A stretch of 64,000 bases of DNA from Massilia sp. TS11. Lineage in GTDB: Bacteria > Pseudomonadota > Gammaproteobacteria > Burkholderiales > Burkholderiaceae_D. Position 1 is the stretch's first letter, and every line of letters begins with the position of its first letter. The stretch covers positions 300,229-364,228 of the forward strand of contig NZ_JAKLTS010000004.1 of NCBI RefSeq assembly GCF_022012445.1, given 5' to 3'. Both the position numbers and the translations under genes were made by a program. The notes below the pieces were generated by a model. It saw only the letters and a program-made list of their open reading frames with translations. It did not search any database and had not been told where the DNA came from. Positions 41,738 through 49,413 of this stretch are shown in pieces.

Positions 41738-42880
41738 TCAGTCAGTCTGGCGCCGCCGCGCGGGCGGCGGCAATTCGTGCACGAGCACGCCATGCGCCTC
41801 GGCCACCGGGTCGAGCCAGGCGCGCCGCTCCAGCGTGCGCCTGCATTCCGTATAGCCCTGGTCCCAGCGCCAGTCGAGCGAGCCCTTGGAGAAGTTCACA
41901 TCCTTCAGGGCCATATGCCAGTCGTGCGCACGGTAGGGCACGTGAACGACATGCAGGGTGCTGTCGCAGCCGAGCGTGTCGAGCACCTTGCGGTCGGCCT
42001 CGGTCTGGGCCTGCGCCGGCAGGCGCTGGTAGAGCTCGCGCAGCTTGCGCTGCAGCTGATAGGTGCGCACATAGTCGGCGATATGGCGCCGCGAACGCGA
42101 GGCATACAGCACGTCCTTCTGGCGCGTCTGGACCTCGTCGAGCGTGTGCGGCTCCGTCCCGCGCGCATTCCACAGGTCGACCATGAAGCACAGCGTGTCC
42201 TGGCCGTGCAGGTCGGCCAGCACCGATTCGAGCGGCGTATTCGAGTACAGGCCGCCGTCCCAGTACAACTCGCCATCGATGCGCACGGCCGGAAAGGCCG
42301 GCGGCAAGGCGCCGCTGGCGCGCACATGGGCCACCGTCAGCGGCATCACGGCGCTGTCGAAATGGGCCAGTTCACCCGTGGTGACGCGCACCGCATTGAT
42401 GGTCAGGCGCACCGGACGCTGCTGATTGAGCACGTCGAAGTCGACCAGTTCCGCGAGGCTGGCCACAAGCGGGCTGGTGTCGTAGAACGAGGCCTCCTCG
42501 GGCCGCACCGCCAGGCCAAACGGAAAGCCGCTGAAGGCGCGCGGCTCGAAAAAGCCGGGCACGCCGCGCAGCATGGCGTCGAAGGTGCTGAGGCCAACGC
42601 TGGCGCGGCGCTCCCAGTCGGGCATGACGGCCTGGCCCAGGCTGTCTGGCTGGGCGATCCGGGTCCAGAAACTGCGCAGGCGCTCGAGGCTGCGCGCCGG
42701 CGTATTGCCAGCAATGAGGGCGCCATTGATGGCGCCGATCGAGGTGCCGACCACCCAGTCCGGCGCCAGGCCATGCTCGAACATGGCATGGAACACGCCG
42801 GCCTGGAAGGCGCCGAGCGCACCGCCACCCTGCAGCACCAGCACCACGCGGTAGCCGTGCGGATTCAGCGCCGAACTCAT
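41738..42880 (-). CDS. Patatin-like phospholipase with DUF3734
   Basis: 380 residues. LVLQGGGALGAFQAGVFHAM (oxyanion hole), GTSIGAING (nucleophile Ser) and YWDGGLYSNTPL (Asp) form the patatin site. The C-terminal 150 residues (SRRHIADYVRTYQLQRKLREL, VHVPYRAHDWHMALKDVNFS) are the DUF3734 module. Such enzymes act on phospholipids or, in PHA producers, are found near storage genes. Its ATG overlaps the stop of the DUF883 gene (ATGA), so it is translated in the same operon. Confidence 0.9.
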   Translation of the reverse strand: MSSALNPHGYRVVLVLQGGGALGAFQAGVFHAMFEHGLAPDWVVGTSIGAINGALIAGNTPARSLERLRSFWTRIAQPDSLGQAVMPDWERRASVGLSTFDAMLRGVPGFFEPRAFSGFPFGLAVRPEEASFYDTSPLVASLAELVDFDVLNQQRPVRLTINAVRVTTGELAHFDSAVMPLTVAHVRASGALPPAFPAVRIDGELYWDGGLYSNTPLESVLADLHGQDTLCFMVDLWNARGTEPHTLDEVQTRQKDVLYASRSRRHIADYVRTYQLQRKLRELYQRLPAQAQTEADRKVLDTLGCDSTLHVVHVPYRAHDWHMALKDVNFSKGSLDWRWDQGYTECRRTLERRAWLDPVAEAHGVLVHELPPPARRRQTD

Positions 42881-43182
42881 CGGCGACGCAAGAGCAGGCC
42901 CAGCGCCAGACCGAGGGCCGCCGCGGCAAGCACGGTGCGCCAGGGTTTATCTTGCACGTAAGCGTCGGCCGAGGCGGCCATGTCGCGGCCGCGCGCCGCC
43001 GCATAGCCGCGCGCCTGCTGCATGCGCGCCAGCGCCGTGTCGAGCAGGCCCAGGCCGCGCGCACGCAAGCTGTCCGCCTTTTCGCCAGTGACGGCGGCGG
43101 CGGCGCGCAGCAGGGATTGGGCATCACGCACAAGGGCGCCGACGTCGCCCTGGCTGGGGGTGGGGATGGGCTGGTTTTCCAT
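42877..43182 (-). CDS. DUF883/YqjD-ElaB family ribosome-hibernation type membrane protein
   Basis: 101 residues. Helical N-domain (GALVRDAQSLLRAAAAVTGEKADSLRAR), then DMAASADAYVQDKPWRTVLAAAALGLALGLLLRRR, a C-tail anchor with the DKPW signature. In E. coli, YqjD and ElaB bind stationary-phase ribosomes at the inner membrane and depend on RpoS. The ATG at 43182 has CGGAG before it; the longer frame lacks similarity. Confidence 0.9.
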   Translation of the reverse strand: MENQPIPTPSQGDVGALVRDAQSLLRAAAAVTGEKADSLRARGLGLLDTALARMQQARGYAAARGRDMAASADAYVQDKPWRTVLAAAALGLALGLLLRRR

Positions 43183-43211
43183 AGTAAGCTCCGTGTCCGA
43201 CGTGTGCTGCC

Positions 43212-43254
43212 AGACTACCCGCTGCGGCGCGCGCCATCGGTACGCCAGCGCACA
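43212..43254 (-). promoter_or_regulatory. Shared-architecture promoter, copy F (DUF883 gene)
   Basis: Minus strand: TGTGCGCTGGCGTACCGAT (43254-43236), 18 bases, TAGTCT (43217-43212), 29 bases before the DUF883 ATG. Confidence 0.6.
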
Positions 43255-43281
43255 CATCGCGCAGGCGCTTCGGTGTACCCT
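43239..43281 (+). promoter_or_regulatory. Same palindrome read toward asmA, copy F'
   Basis: On the plus strand the box reads GGTACGCCAGCGCACACAT (43239-43257), then 18 bases and TACCCT (43276-43281). A start seven bases on would coincide with the asmA-like ATG at 43289. Confidence 0.4.
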
Positions 43282-43288
43282 TACGCAC

Positions 43289-45265
43289 ATGCGATTCCCG
43301 ACAACGATGCCGCGCGCGCTGCGCTGGCTCCTGATTTCCGTGGGCGGCCTGGTGGCCGTGCTGGTGCTCGCCCTGCTGGTGCTGCTCAATCTCGACTGGA
43401 ACCGCGCCCGCCCCTGGCTCGGCGCGCGTGCCAGCGCGGCGCTCGGCCGCCCGGTCGAACTGGCCGGCCCGCTCAGCCTGCAGTGGGCGCGCGGCGTGCC
43501 CGTGCCCCAGACCTGGAGCGACTACCTGCCCTGGCCGCAGCTGACGGCACGCCAGGTGCGGATCGGCAATCCGCCCGAGCTCGGCCAGTCGGGCAATACG
43601 GCCGTGTTCGGCAGCATCGGCTTCTCGCTCCAGCCACTGGCCCTGCTGCGGCGCGAGCTGGTGCTGCCCGAGCTGCGCCTCGACAGTCCGCACATCGATC
43701 TGCTGCGCCTGGCCGATGGCCGCCACAACTGGCGCTTCACCCCCACGCCCAGCGCCTCGCCGTGGCAGCTGCGGCTCGAGCGTGTGCTGATCAGCAAAGG
43801 CGAGCTGCACCTGAACGACGCCCAGAACGCCCTGCGCCTCGATGTCCAGCTCGACACGCGCGCCGCCGATGCCCGGTATGGCATTCAGTGGAGCGCGCGC
43901 GGCCAGTTCGGCAAGGCCGCCATCAGCGGCGACGGCAAGACCGGGGCCCTGCTGGCCCTGCGCGATGCCACCCTGCCGTTCCCGGTCGCGGCCGACGTGC
44001 GCATCGGTTCGACCCATGTGGTGGCCGAGGGCAGCCTGACCCGTCCGGCCGAACTGGCCGCGCTCGACCTGCGCCTGGCCGTGGCCGGCGCCAGCATGGC
44101 GCGTCTGTACGAGCTGATCCACGTGGTGCTGCCCGAAACCCCGCCCTTCTCCACCAGCGGGCGCCTGCGCGCACGCTTCGAGCCGGCCGGGCCGGTGTTT
44201 CAGTACGAGCAGTTCAAAGGCAAGGTCGGCGCCAGCGATATCGCCGGCAACCTCAGCTACCGCAGCGCCACCCCGCGCGGCCAGCTCAGCGGGACCGTCA
44301 GCGCCCAGCTGCTGCGCCTGAGCGACCTGGCGCCGCTGATCGGCGCCGACGACAATGCCCGCAAGGCCGAGCGCGAAACCGATGCGCGCCAGCCGGCCGG
44401 CAAGCTGCTGCCGGTCGAGCCCTTCCGCGTCGAGCGCTGGACCAGTGTCGACGCCGACGTCCAGTTCAGCGCCGAACGCATCCTGCGCGAACAGGGCACC
44501 CCGATCACGCGCCTGAACACCCATGTGCTGCTGAAGGATGGGGTGCTGCAACTCGATCCGCTCCAGCTCGGCCTGGCCGGCGGCACGCTCCAGGCCAGCG
44601 TCAAGCTCGACAGCAATCAGGCCAGCGGCCTGCGCGCCGAGGCGCGCCTGGCCGCGCGCCATGTGCGCCTGCGCCAGCTGTTTCCCAAGCTCGAGGCGCC
44701 GGTCGGCGAAATCAATGCCGACGCGCATCTGCGCGGCCAGGGCAGCTCGGTCGCCGGCCTGCTCGGCACTGCCAGCGGCGAATGGCAGGCGGTGGTCGGC
44801 CAGGGCCAGATCAGCCAGCTGCTGCTCGAAGAAATGGGCCTGAACATCGGCAATGTGGTGTTGACCAAGCTGTTTGGCGACAAGCCCGTGCAGATCCATT
44901 GCGCCGTGGCCGACGTCCAGGTCAGCAATGGCCTGATGCAGACGCGCCGGGTTGGGGTCGACACCGAGACGGCCCTGATCGATGTCAGCGGCAAGGCCAA
45001 CCTGGCCACCGAACAACTCGATCTCGTGATCCGTCCGCAAAGCAAGGGCCTGCGCGTGTTCTCGCTGCGCAGTCCGCTGTATGCGCGCGGCAGCTTCACC
45101 AAGCCCGACGTCGGCCTCGACAAGGGCATGCTGGCCCTGCGCGCCGGCAGCGCCCTGGCCCTGACCGCCGTGGCCCCGGTGGCCGCCCTGCTGCCCCTGG
45201 TCGCCACCGGGCCCGACCAGCGCAGCAGCTGCGCCGCCCTGATGCAGGAAGCGCAGCGGCGCTAA
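43289..45265 (+). CDS. AsmA family protein
   Basis: 658 residues with one N-terminal membrane segment (WLLISVGGLVAVLVLALLVLLN) and a long periplasmic beta-rich region. The start NLDWNRARPWLGARASAALGRPVELAGPLSLQWARG and the C-terminal IDVSGKANLATEQLDLVIRPQSKGLRVFSLRSPLYARGSFTKPDVGLDKG are the AsmA domain marks. These proteins are thought to bridge the envelope for phospholipid transport. There is no SD before the ATG. It faces the DUF883 gene. Confidence 0.92.
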   Translation: MRFPTTMPRALRWLLISVGGLVAVLVLALLVLLNLDWNRARPWLGARASAALGRPVELAGPLSLQWARGVPVPQTWSDYLPWPQLTARQVRIGNPPELGQSGNTAVFGSIGFSLQPLALLRRELVLPELRLDSPHIDLLRLADGRHNWRFTPTPSASPWQLRLERVLISKGELHLNDAQNALRLDVQLDTRAADARYGIQWSARGQFGKAAISGDGKTGALLALRDATLPFPVAADVRIGSTHVVAEGSLTRPAELAALDLRLAVAGASMARLYELIHVVLPETPPFSTSGRLRARFEPAGPVFQYEQFKGKVGASDIAGNLSYRSATPRGQLSGTVSAQLLRLSDLAPLIGADDNARKAERETDARQPAGKLLPVEPFRVERWTSVDADVQFSAERILREQGTPITRLNTHVLLKDGVLQLDPLQLGLAGGTLQASVKLDSNQASGLRAEARLAARHVRLRQLFPKLEAPVGEINADAHLRGQGSSVAGLLGTASGEWQAVVGQGQISQLLLEEMGLNIGNVVLTKLFGDKPVQIHCAVADVQVSNGLMQTRRVGVDTETALIDVSGKANLATEQLDLVIRPQSKGLRVFSLRSPLYARGSFTKPDVGLDKGMLALRAGSALALTAVAPVAALLPLVATGPDQRSSCAALMQEAQRR

Positions 45266-45309
45266 TGTGCGCCACCGCACAGACGTTCCGAATTGCAAGG
45301 GTCTAAGCT
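45266..45309 (+). promoter_or_regulatory. Shared-architecture promoter, copy D
   Basis: TGTGCGCCACCGCACAGAC (45266-45284), 19 bases, TAAGCT (45304-45309), in front of the 45-residue gene at 45342. The box starts one base after the asmA-like stop. Confidence 0.65.
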
Positions 45310-45341
45310 GGTCGTATTCACCGCAGCCAACGAGGTGCGAC

Positions 45342-45479
45342 ATGCCTGCTTTCAAACCTGGCCTGGCCCTGACCGAAGCCCTGCTGGTGCTCGGTCTGTG
45401 CGCCGCCACCATGGCGGCCATTGCGGGCTGGCTGACCGAAGACCTGGCCCCGCTGGCCGAACTCCTGGGTCTGCACTAG
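45342..45479 (+). CDS. Small hydrophobic protein (45 residues)
   Basis: MPAFKPGLALTEALLVLGLC and a following Ala-rich stretch form one membrane segment, ending LLGLH. Too short for homology by eye, but it has a shared-type promoter and GAGG six bases before the ATG, which support it as a real gene. Confidence 0.55.
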   Translation: MPAFKPGLALTEALLVLGLCAATMAAIAGWLTEDLAPLAELLGLH

Positions 45480-45486
45480 ACGCCTG

Positions 45487-45529
45487 TGTGCGTCAGCGTA
45501 CCGACAGCGCGGGCGCCGGCGCTGAGAAT
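45487..45529 (+). promoter_or_regulatory. Shared-architecture promoter, copy E
   Basis: TGTGCGTCAGCGTACCGAC (45487-45505), 18 bases, GAGAAT (45524-45529), 27 bases before the next ATG. Confidence 0.5.
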
Positions 45530-45556
45530 GGGCTATCCATTTTCACGGGAGGCGCC

Positions 45557-45703
45557 ATGCTCTATACCATCGCCGTCATCCTGCTCGTACTTTGGCTGCT
45601 GGGCCTTGTCAGCGCCTATACCATGGGCGGGTTCATCCACATCCTGCTGGTCGTGGCCATCGTCATCGTGCTCGTACGTCTGATCTCGGGGCGCAGTCCT
45701 TAA
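45557..45703 (+). CDS. Lmo0937 family small membrane protein
   Basis: 48 residues with two hydrophobic segments, MLYTIAVILLVLWLLGLVS and GFIHILLVVAIVIVLVRLI, separated by YTMGG: the usual form of the lmo0937/DUF5670 family found in stress regulons. GGGAGG precedes the ATG. It overlaps the convergent response regulator gene by four bases. Confidence 0.87.
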   Translation: MLYTIAVILLVLWLLGLVSAYTMGGFIHILLVVAIVIVLVRLISGRSP

Positions 45704-46305
45704 AGCCAGCCGGCCTCGCGCGCCAGGCGGTAGGCCTCGACCCGGTTGCTGGCATTGAGCTTGCTGATGGCCTCAGACAGGTAGTTGCGCACGGTGCCTT
45801 CGGACAGGTGGACCGTGGCCGCAATATCGGCACTGCTCTTGCCTTCGCCGGCCAGGCGCAGCACCTGGCGTTCGCGCTCATTGAGCGGGTCCTGGGCGCC
45901 ATGCCAGCTTTCCAGGGCCAGCTCGGGCGCGATGGCGCGGCCGCCGCCGTGCACGGTGCGGATCGCCGCGGCCAGGGTATCGGCCGGGGCATCCTTGAGC
46001 AGATAGCCGCGCACGCCGGCGCCCAGCGCCCGCCGCAAATAGCCGCTGCGGGCAAAGGTCGTCACGATCACCACCCGCACGGCGCTTTTGCGCTCGGCCA
46101 GCACGGTGGCCAGTTCCAGGCCCGTCATCAGCGGCATCTCGATATCGGTCATCAGGATATCGGGCTGCAGCGTCTCGCACAGGCTCAGGGCTTCGCGCCC
46201 GTCGCGCGCCTGGCCGACGACATCGATATCGCCCTCCAGCTTCAACAGGGCCGCCAGCGCGCCCAGCACGAGATTCTGGTCTTCAGCCAGCACAACGCGG
46301 ATCAT
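45700..46305 (-). CDS. NarL/DesR-type response regulator
   Basis: 201 residues. REC domain with phospho-Asp54 in MTDIEMP and a LuxR-type HTH at the C-terminus (LNERERQVLRLAGEGKSSADIAATVHLSEGTVRNYLSEAISKL). The closest form is DesR, which responds to membrane state. Its ATG overlaps the kinase stop (ATGA). Confidence 0.93.
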   Translation of the reverse strand: MIRVVLAEDQNLVLGALAALLKLEGDIDVVGQARDGREALSLCETLQPDILMTDIEMPLMTGLELATVLAERKSAVRVVIVTTFARSGYLRRALGAGVRGYLLKDAPADTLAAAIRTVHGGGRAIAPELALESWHGAQDPLNERERQVLRLAGEGKSSADIAATVHLSEGTVRNYLSEAISKLNASNRVEAYRLAREAGWL

Positions 46306-47390
46306 GCCACCACTCCCAAAGGCAGACGCAACTCCAGGGCCAGGCCCTGTTCGGCACGGACGGCCAGGTGCCCGCCGATGGCCGCCACGCGCTCGCGCAT
46401 GCCGCGCAGGCCGTTACCATCGCTCAGTTCTCCCTGGGCCGCGCCATTGTCGCGGATACGAAAAACAATCAAGGAGCCCTCCACCTGCAGGGCCAGTTCG
46501 CAGCGCGTGGCGCCCGCGTGGCGGACGATATTCGTCACCGCCTCGCGCAGGGCCAGCGACATCACATTCTCGACCGCCGGCGGCAGAGCCAGCTGCGCTA
46601 TCTCGGGCACAAATTCGATGCGGGCCGCGGCCAGGGCGGCGGCCGCATTGGCCAGCTCCTGCGCGAAGCCCGCCTGGCGAAAGCCGGTCACGGCCGCCCG
46701 CACCTCGGCCAGCGCACGGCGCGCCGTCGCCTCGATGTCCTGGATCTCGCGCTGGCTGGCGGCCGGATCGCGTGCCAGCAGCTTGCCGGCCAGTTCGGCC
46801 TTGATGCTGATGAGCGAGAGCGTATGCCCGAGCAGATCGTGCAGATCGCGCGAGATCCGTTCGCGCTCGGCGATCCGCGCCATATGCTCGACTTCCTCCT
46901 GCTTGCGCAGCAGGCTTTCGCGCGAGCGCCGCAGGCTCGACTCCAGAATCGCCGTCACACCGACCGAGATGCCGACCACCCACACGGGAATCAGCAGCGA
47001 CAGCGGCACCGGCGCACTGCTCAGCGAGGCCAGGGTCGCGACCACGATCACCGCCCCCACCACCACGTAGGCGCGCGGTGCCGCCAGCCCCGCGCACATG
47101 GCGCAGGCGAAGATATACAAGCTCGACGCGCCCATATTGTGCGGCGTCCACAACACAGCCAGCAGCGTCGTCAGCAGCACACACAGCAGCGAGCGCGCGC
47201 CGCGCACCCAGTGGCTGTAGAAATACAGCGGCATGAAGAGGATCAGCGAGGCAGCCAGCGCCAGCAGTTCCAGCGCGGTCGGCCGCACGTAGGCATACTT
47301 CCAGAAGAAGAAGCACAGCGACACCAGCCACAGATACGGCGACTTGCCCATCGAGGCCGGCAGCCAGGGCCGGCGCCACCATGCGCGCAT
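46302..47390 (-). CDS. DesK-like sensor histidine kinase
   Basis: 362 residues. Four to five membrane segments (about 20-150), then a HisKA_3 domain with ERERISRDLHDLLGHTLSLISIK (His184) and an HATPase with REAVTNIVRHAGATRCEL and DGNGLRGMRERV. This is the layout of DesK, which senses membrane thickness. ATG at 47390 has GAGGAG five bases away. It follows the amidohydrolase gene by 11 bases and couples to the regulator gene. Confidence 0.92.
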   Translation of the reverse strand: MRAWWRRPWLPASMGKSPYLWLVSLCFFFWKYAYVRPTALELLALAASLILFMPLYFYSHWVRGARSLLCVLLTTLLAVLWTPHNMGASSLYIFACAMCAGLAAPRAYVVVGAVIVVATLASLSSAPVPLSLLIPVWVVGISVGVTAILESSLRRSRESLLRKQEEVEHMARIAERERISRDLHDLLGHTLSLISIKAELAGKLLARDPAASQREIQDIEATARRALAEVRAAVTGFRQAGFAQELANAAAALAAARIEFVPEIAQLALPPAVENVMSLALREAVTNIVRHAGATRCELALQVEGSLIVFRIRDNGAAQGELSDGNGLRGMRERVAAIGGHLAVRAEQGLALELRLPLGVVA

Positions 47391-47401
47391 TCTCACTCCT
47401 C

Positions 47402-49213
47402 TCAATCGGCCAGCAGGCGCACGTCGGCCAACTGGAACGCATACTTGCCCGCAGCCGGGCCCGCCTGGAACCCTAGCATAGTGATCAGGCGCGTGTCCAC
47501 GCCGCTAAAGCTCGCCAGCGGCAGACTGACTTCCTGCCACTCCGGCCCGGCCGTGAAGTTCAGGATGATCGGACTGGTGCGGCCCTGGCTCATCACCGAC
47601 ACCTGATAGCTCTTGCCATCCCCCTTGACGCGGAACACCAGGCGCTTGGCGGCCGACAGATCTGCCGGCCCCATCATCTGGCTGCCCGGCATGAAGGCGA
47701 TCCCGGCCCAGGGGAAGGGATAACCGGCCGCCACTTCGGCCTCGACCAGCACCGGCACCTGGCCGTTCTCGAGCGGCGCCTGGGCCTGCAGATGCACCTG
47801 CGACTTACCGCCCATGAAGCGGTCGCTGCTGGCGATCCAGCCCTGGCCAAACGGAGCGCCGAGCTTCTCGGGCGAGAACAGGCTGATGCGGCCGTCGGCC
47901 GGCAGGCGCGGCGCCGCATCGGCCGGCTCGCGATTCTGGGCCGCCACTTTGGCCAGCTGAGCAGCGCGCAGCGGCGCCACCGCTTCGCCATCCTTCCACA
48001 CGGCGACGATACGGCGCGTGGCATGGATGTCCACACTCGGATCGCCGTCGACCAGCAGCAGATCGGCCTTGCAGCCGGCCGCCACGCAGCCGCGCTGGCC
48101 GAGCCCAAAGGCCTTGGCGACGGCGCTGCTGCCAGCCTGCAGAGCCTGCACCGGCGTCATGCCGGCCGCCACCAGGGCCGCCAGCTCATGATGCTGGCTG
48201 GCGCCATACAGGGTGCCCGGGTTGCCCGCATCGGTGCCGGCCAACACCGGCACACCGGCGGCGCTCAGGGCCGCCACCAGGGCGCGCGGCGCGGCCATGC
48301 GCTGCGGCATCGGACGCGGATTGAACGTCGCCTTCAAGGTCTGCAATTGCTCGCGCGTCAGCAGGGCCGTGAAGCTGGGGTCGCCCAGAATATCCTCGGG
48401 CGCAAAGCCGGCGATACTCTCCAGCACGCTCAAGGTCGGAATGACGAAGGCGCCGCGCTGCTTGACCAGGGCGACGAAGGACTGCAGCTCGGCGCTGCTG
48501 AGCGGGCCGCCGTTAAACAGGTGCACCAGGCCATCGGCCCCGGCTTCGAGCGCCGTGCGCGCGTCCTCGAGCCGGCTGATGTGGACGACGGCCAGCTTGC
48601 CGCGCGCATGCGCGGCCTGGATCAGGGCTGCCACCGTGGCTGCATCCAGGCTCGGCATCGGATGGCCTTCGAAACCGTTCTCCATCACGATCTTGATGAA
48701 GCGCGAGCCCTCGGCCAGGCGGGCATCGACGAAGGCCTGGGCCTCCTCGGGCTTGCTCAGGGTCGGAATTTTCATCCCGTACTCGGTGCCATGCCCGCCC
48801 GCCACCGTGGCCAGAATACCCGCCGAGAACAGGTCGGCGCGGTCGGTATTGCGGCCGGCGGCCATGCGGCGGCCATAGTCCTGGACCACGGCCGGCACCG
48901 AGAACATATCGACTTCGCTGGTCACGCCGAACAGCAGCGGCAGTTCGTGGTGCTGAAAGGCGTGCACATGGGCGTCGATCAGGCCCGGCAGCAGGGTCTT
49001 GCCCTTGCCGTCGATCTCGCGCGCAGCGGCCGGGGCGGCGCCATGGAAATCGGTCGTGGCCACGCGCCCATCCTGCACGAGCACATCGCGCGCGCTCAGC
49101 ATGCGCTCGCCATCGAACACCTTCACCTGGCGCAGCACCAGGGTTTCGGCCGCGGCCGGCAGGCTGCACAGACCAGCGAGGAACAGGGCAAAAGGCAGCA
49201 AAGATTTTTTCAT
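47402..49213 (-). CDS. Exported amidohydrolase with C-terminal CIA30-like domain
   Basis: 603 residues with a Sec signal. Residues 24-430 are an imidazolonepropionase/prolidase-like amidohydrolase: metal ligands in DAHVHA (82-84), VVHISR, and GTDAGNPG. Residues about 450-603 (FMGGKSQVHLQAQ, RLVFRVKGDGKSYQVSVMSQ, SFSGVDTRLITMLGFQAG) match the CIA30/galactose-binding-like fold. This pairing is seen in secreted amidohydrolases of the group. It is the first gene of an operon with the DesK/DesR-like pair, which is unusual. Confidence 0.87.
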   Translation of the reverse strand: MKKSLLPFALFLAGLCSLPAAAETLVLRQVKVFDGERMLSARDVLVQDGRVATTDFHGAAPAAAREIDGKGKTLLPGLIDAHVHAFQHHELPLLFGVTSEVDMFSVPAVVQDYGRRMAAGRNTDRADLFSAGILATVAGGHGTEYGMKIPTLSKPEEAQAFVDARLAEGSRFIKIVMENGFEGHPMPSLDAATVAALIQAAHARGKLAVVHISRLEDARTALEAGADGLVHLFNGGPLSSAELQSFVALVKQRGAFVIPTLSVLESIAGFAPEDILGDPSFTALLTREQLQTLKATFNPRPMPQRMAAPRALVAALSAAGVPVLAGTDAGNPGTLYGASQHHELAALVAAGMTPVQALQAGSSAVAKAFGLGQRGCVAAGCKADLLLVDGDPSVDIHATRRIVAVWKDGEAVAPLRAAQLAKVAAQNREPADAAPRLPADGRISLFSPEKLGAPFGQGWIASSDRFMGGKSQVHLQAQAPLENGQVPVLVEAEVAAGYPFPWAGIAFMPGSQMMGPADLSAAKRLVFRVKGDGKSYQVSVMSQGRTSPIILNFTAGPEWQEVSLPLASFSGVDTRLITMLGFQAGPAAGKYAFQLADVRLLAD

Positions 49214-49338
49214 GATGAGGTCCTTGAGAAGAGATGGCGCCAGTGTGCCGCCACCCTGCCCGCGCGCCCAGAAGCAATTGCCACCGGATGCAGTGACATT
49301 TGTCATCCCCCCCGCCATCCTTGCCCGCCAAACAAATC

Positions 49339-49351
49339 GGGGTCAGACCCC
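49339..49351. repeat. Single copy of the GGGGTCAGACCCC repeat
   Basis: GGGGTCAGACCCC with flanks CAAATC and ATTTTTT, the same 5' flank and core as the arms at 4510-4585. It lies between the amidohydrolase and M16 genes, beside the M16 terminator. Confidence 0.75.
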
Positions 49352-49365
49352 ATTTTTTCTGGATG

Positions 49366-49393
49366 AAAAAAAAGGGCAGCCCGCAGGCTGCCC
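49366..49393 (-). terminator. Intrinsic terminator of the M16 peptidase gene
   Basis: On the minus strand GGGCAGCC, 4-base loop, GGCTGCCC (49393-49374) is followed by eight T (49373-49366), 20 bases after the M16 stop. Confidence 0.92.
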
Positions 49394-49413
49394 ATGATTG
49401 CCGTCGCCGCCGC

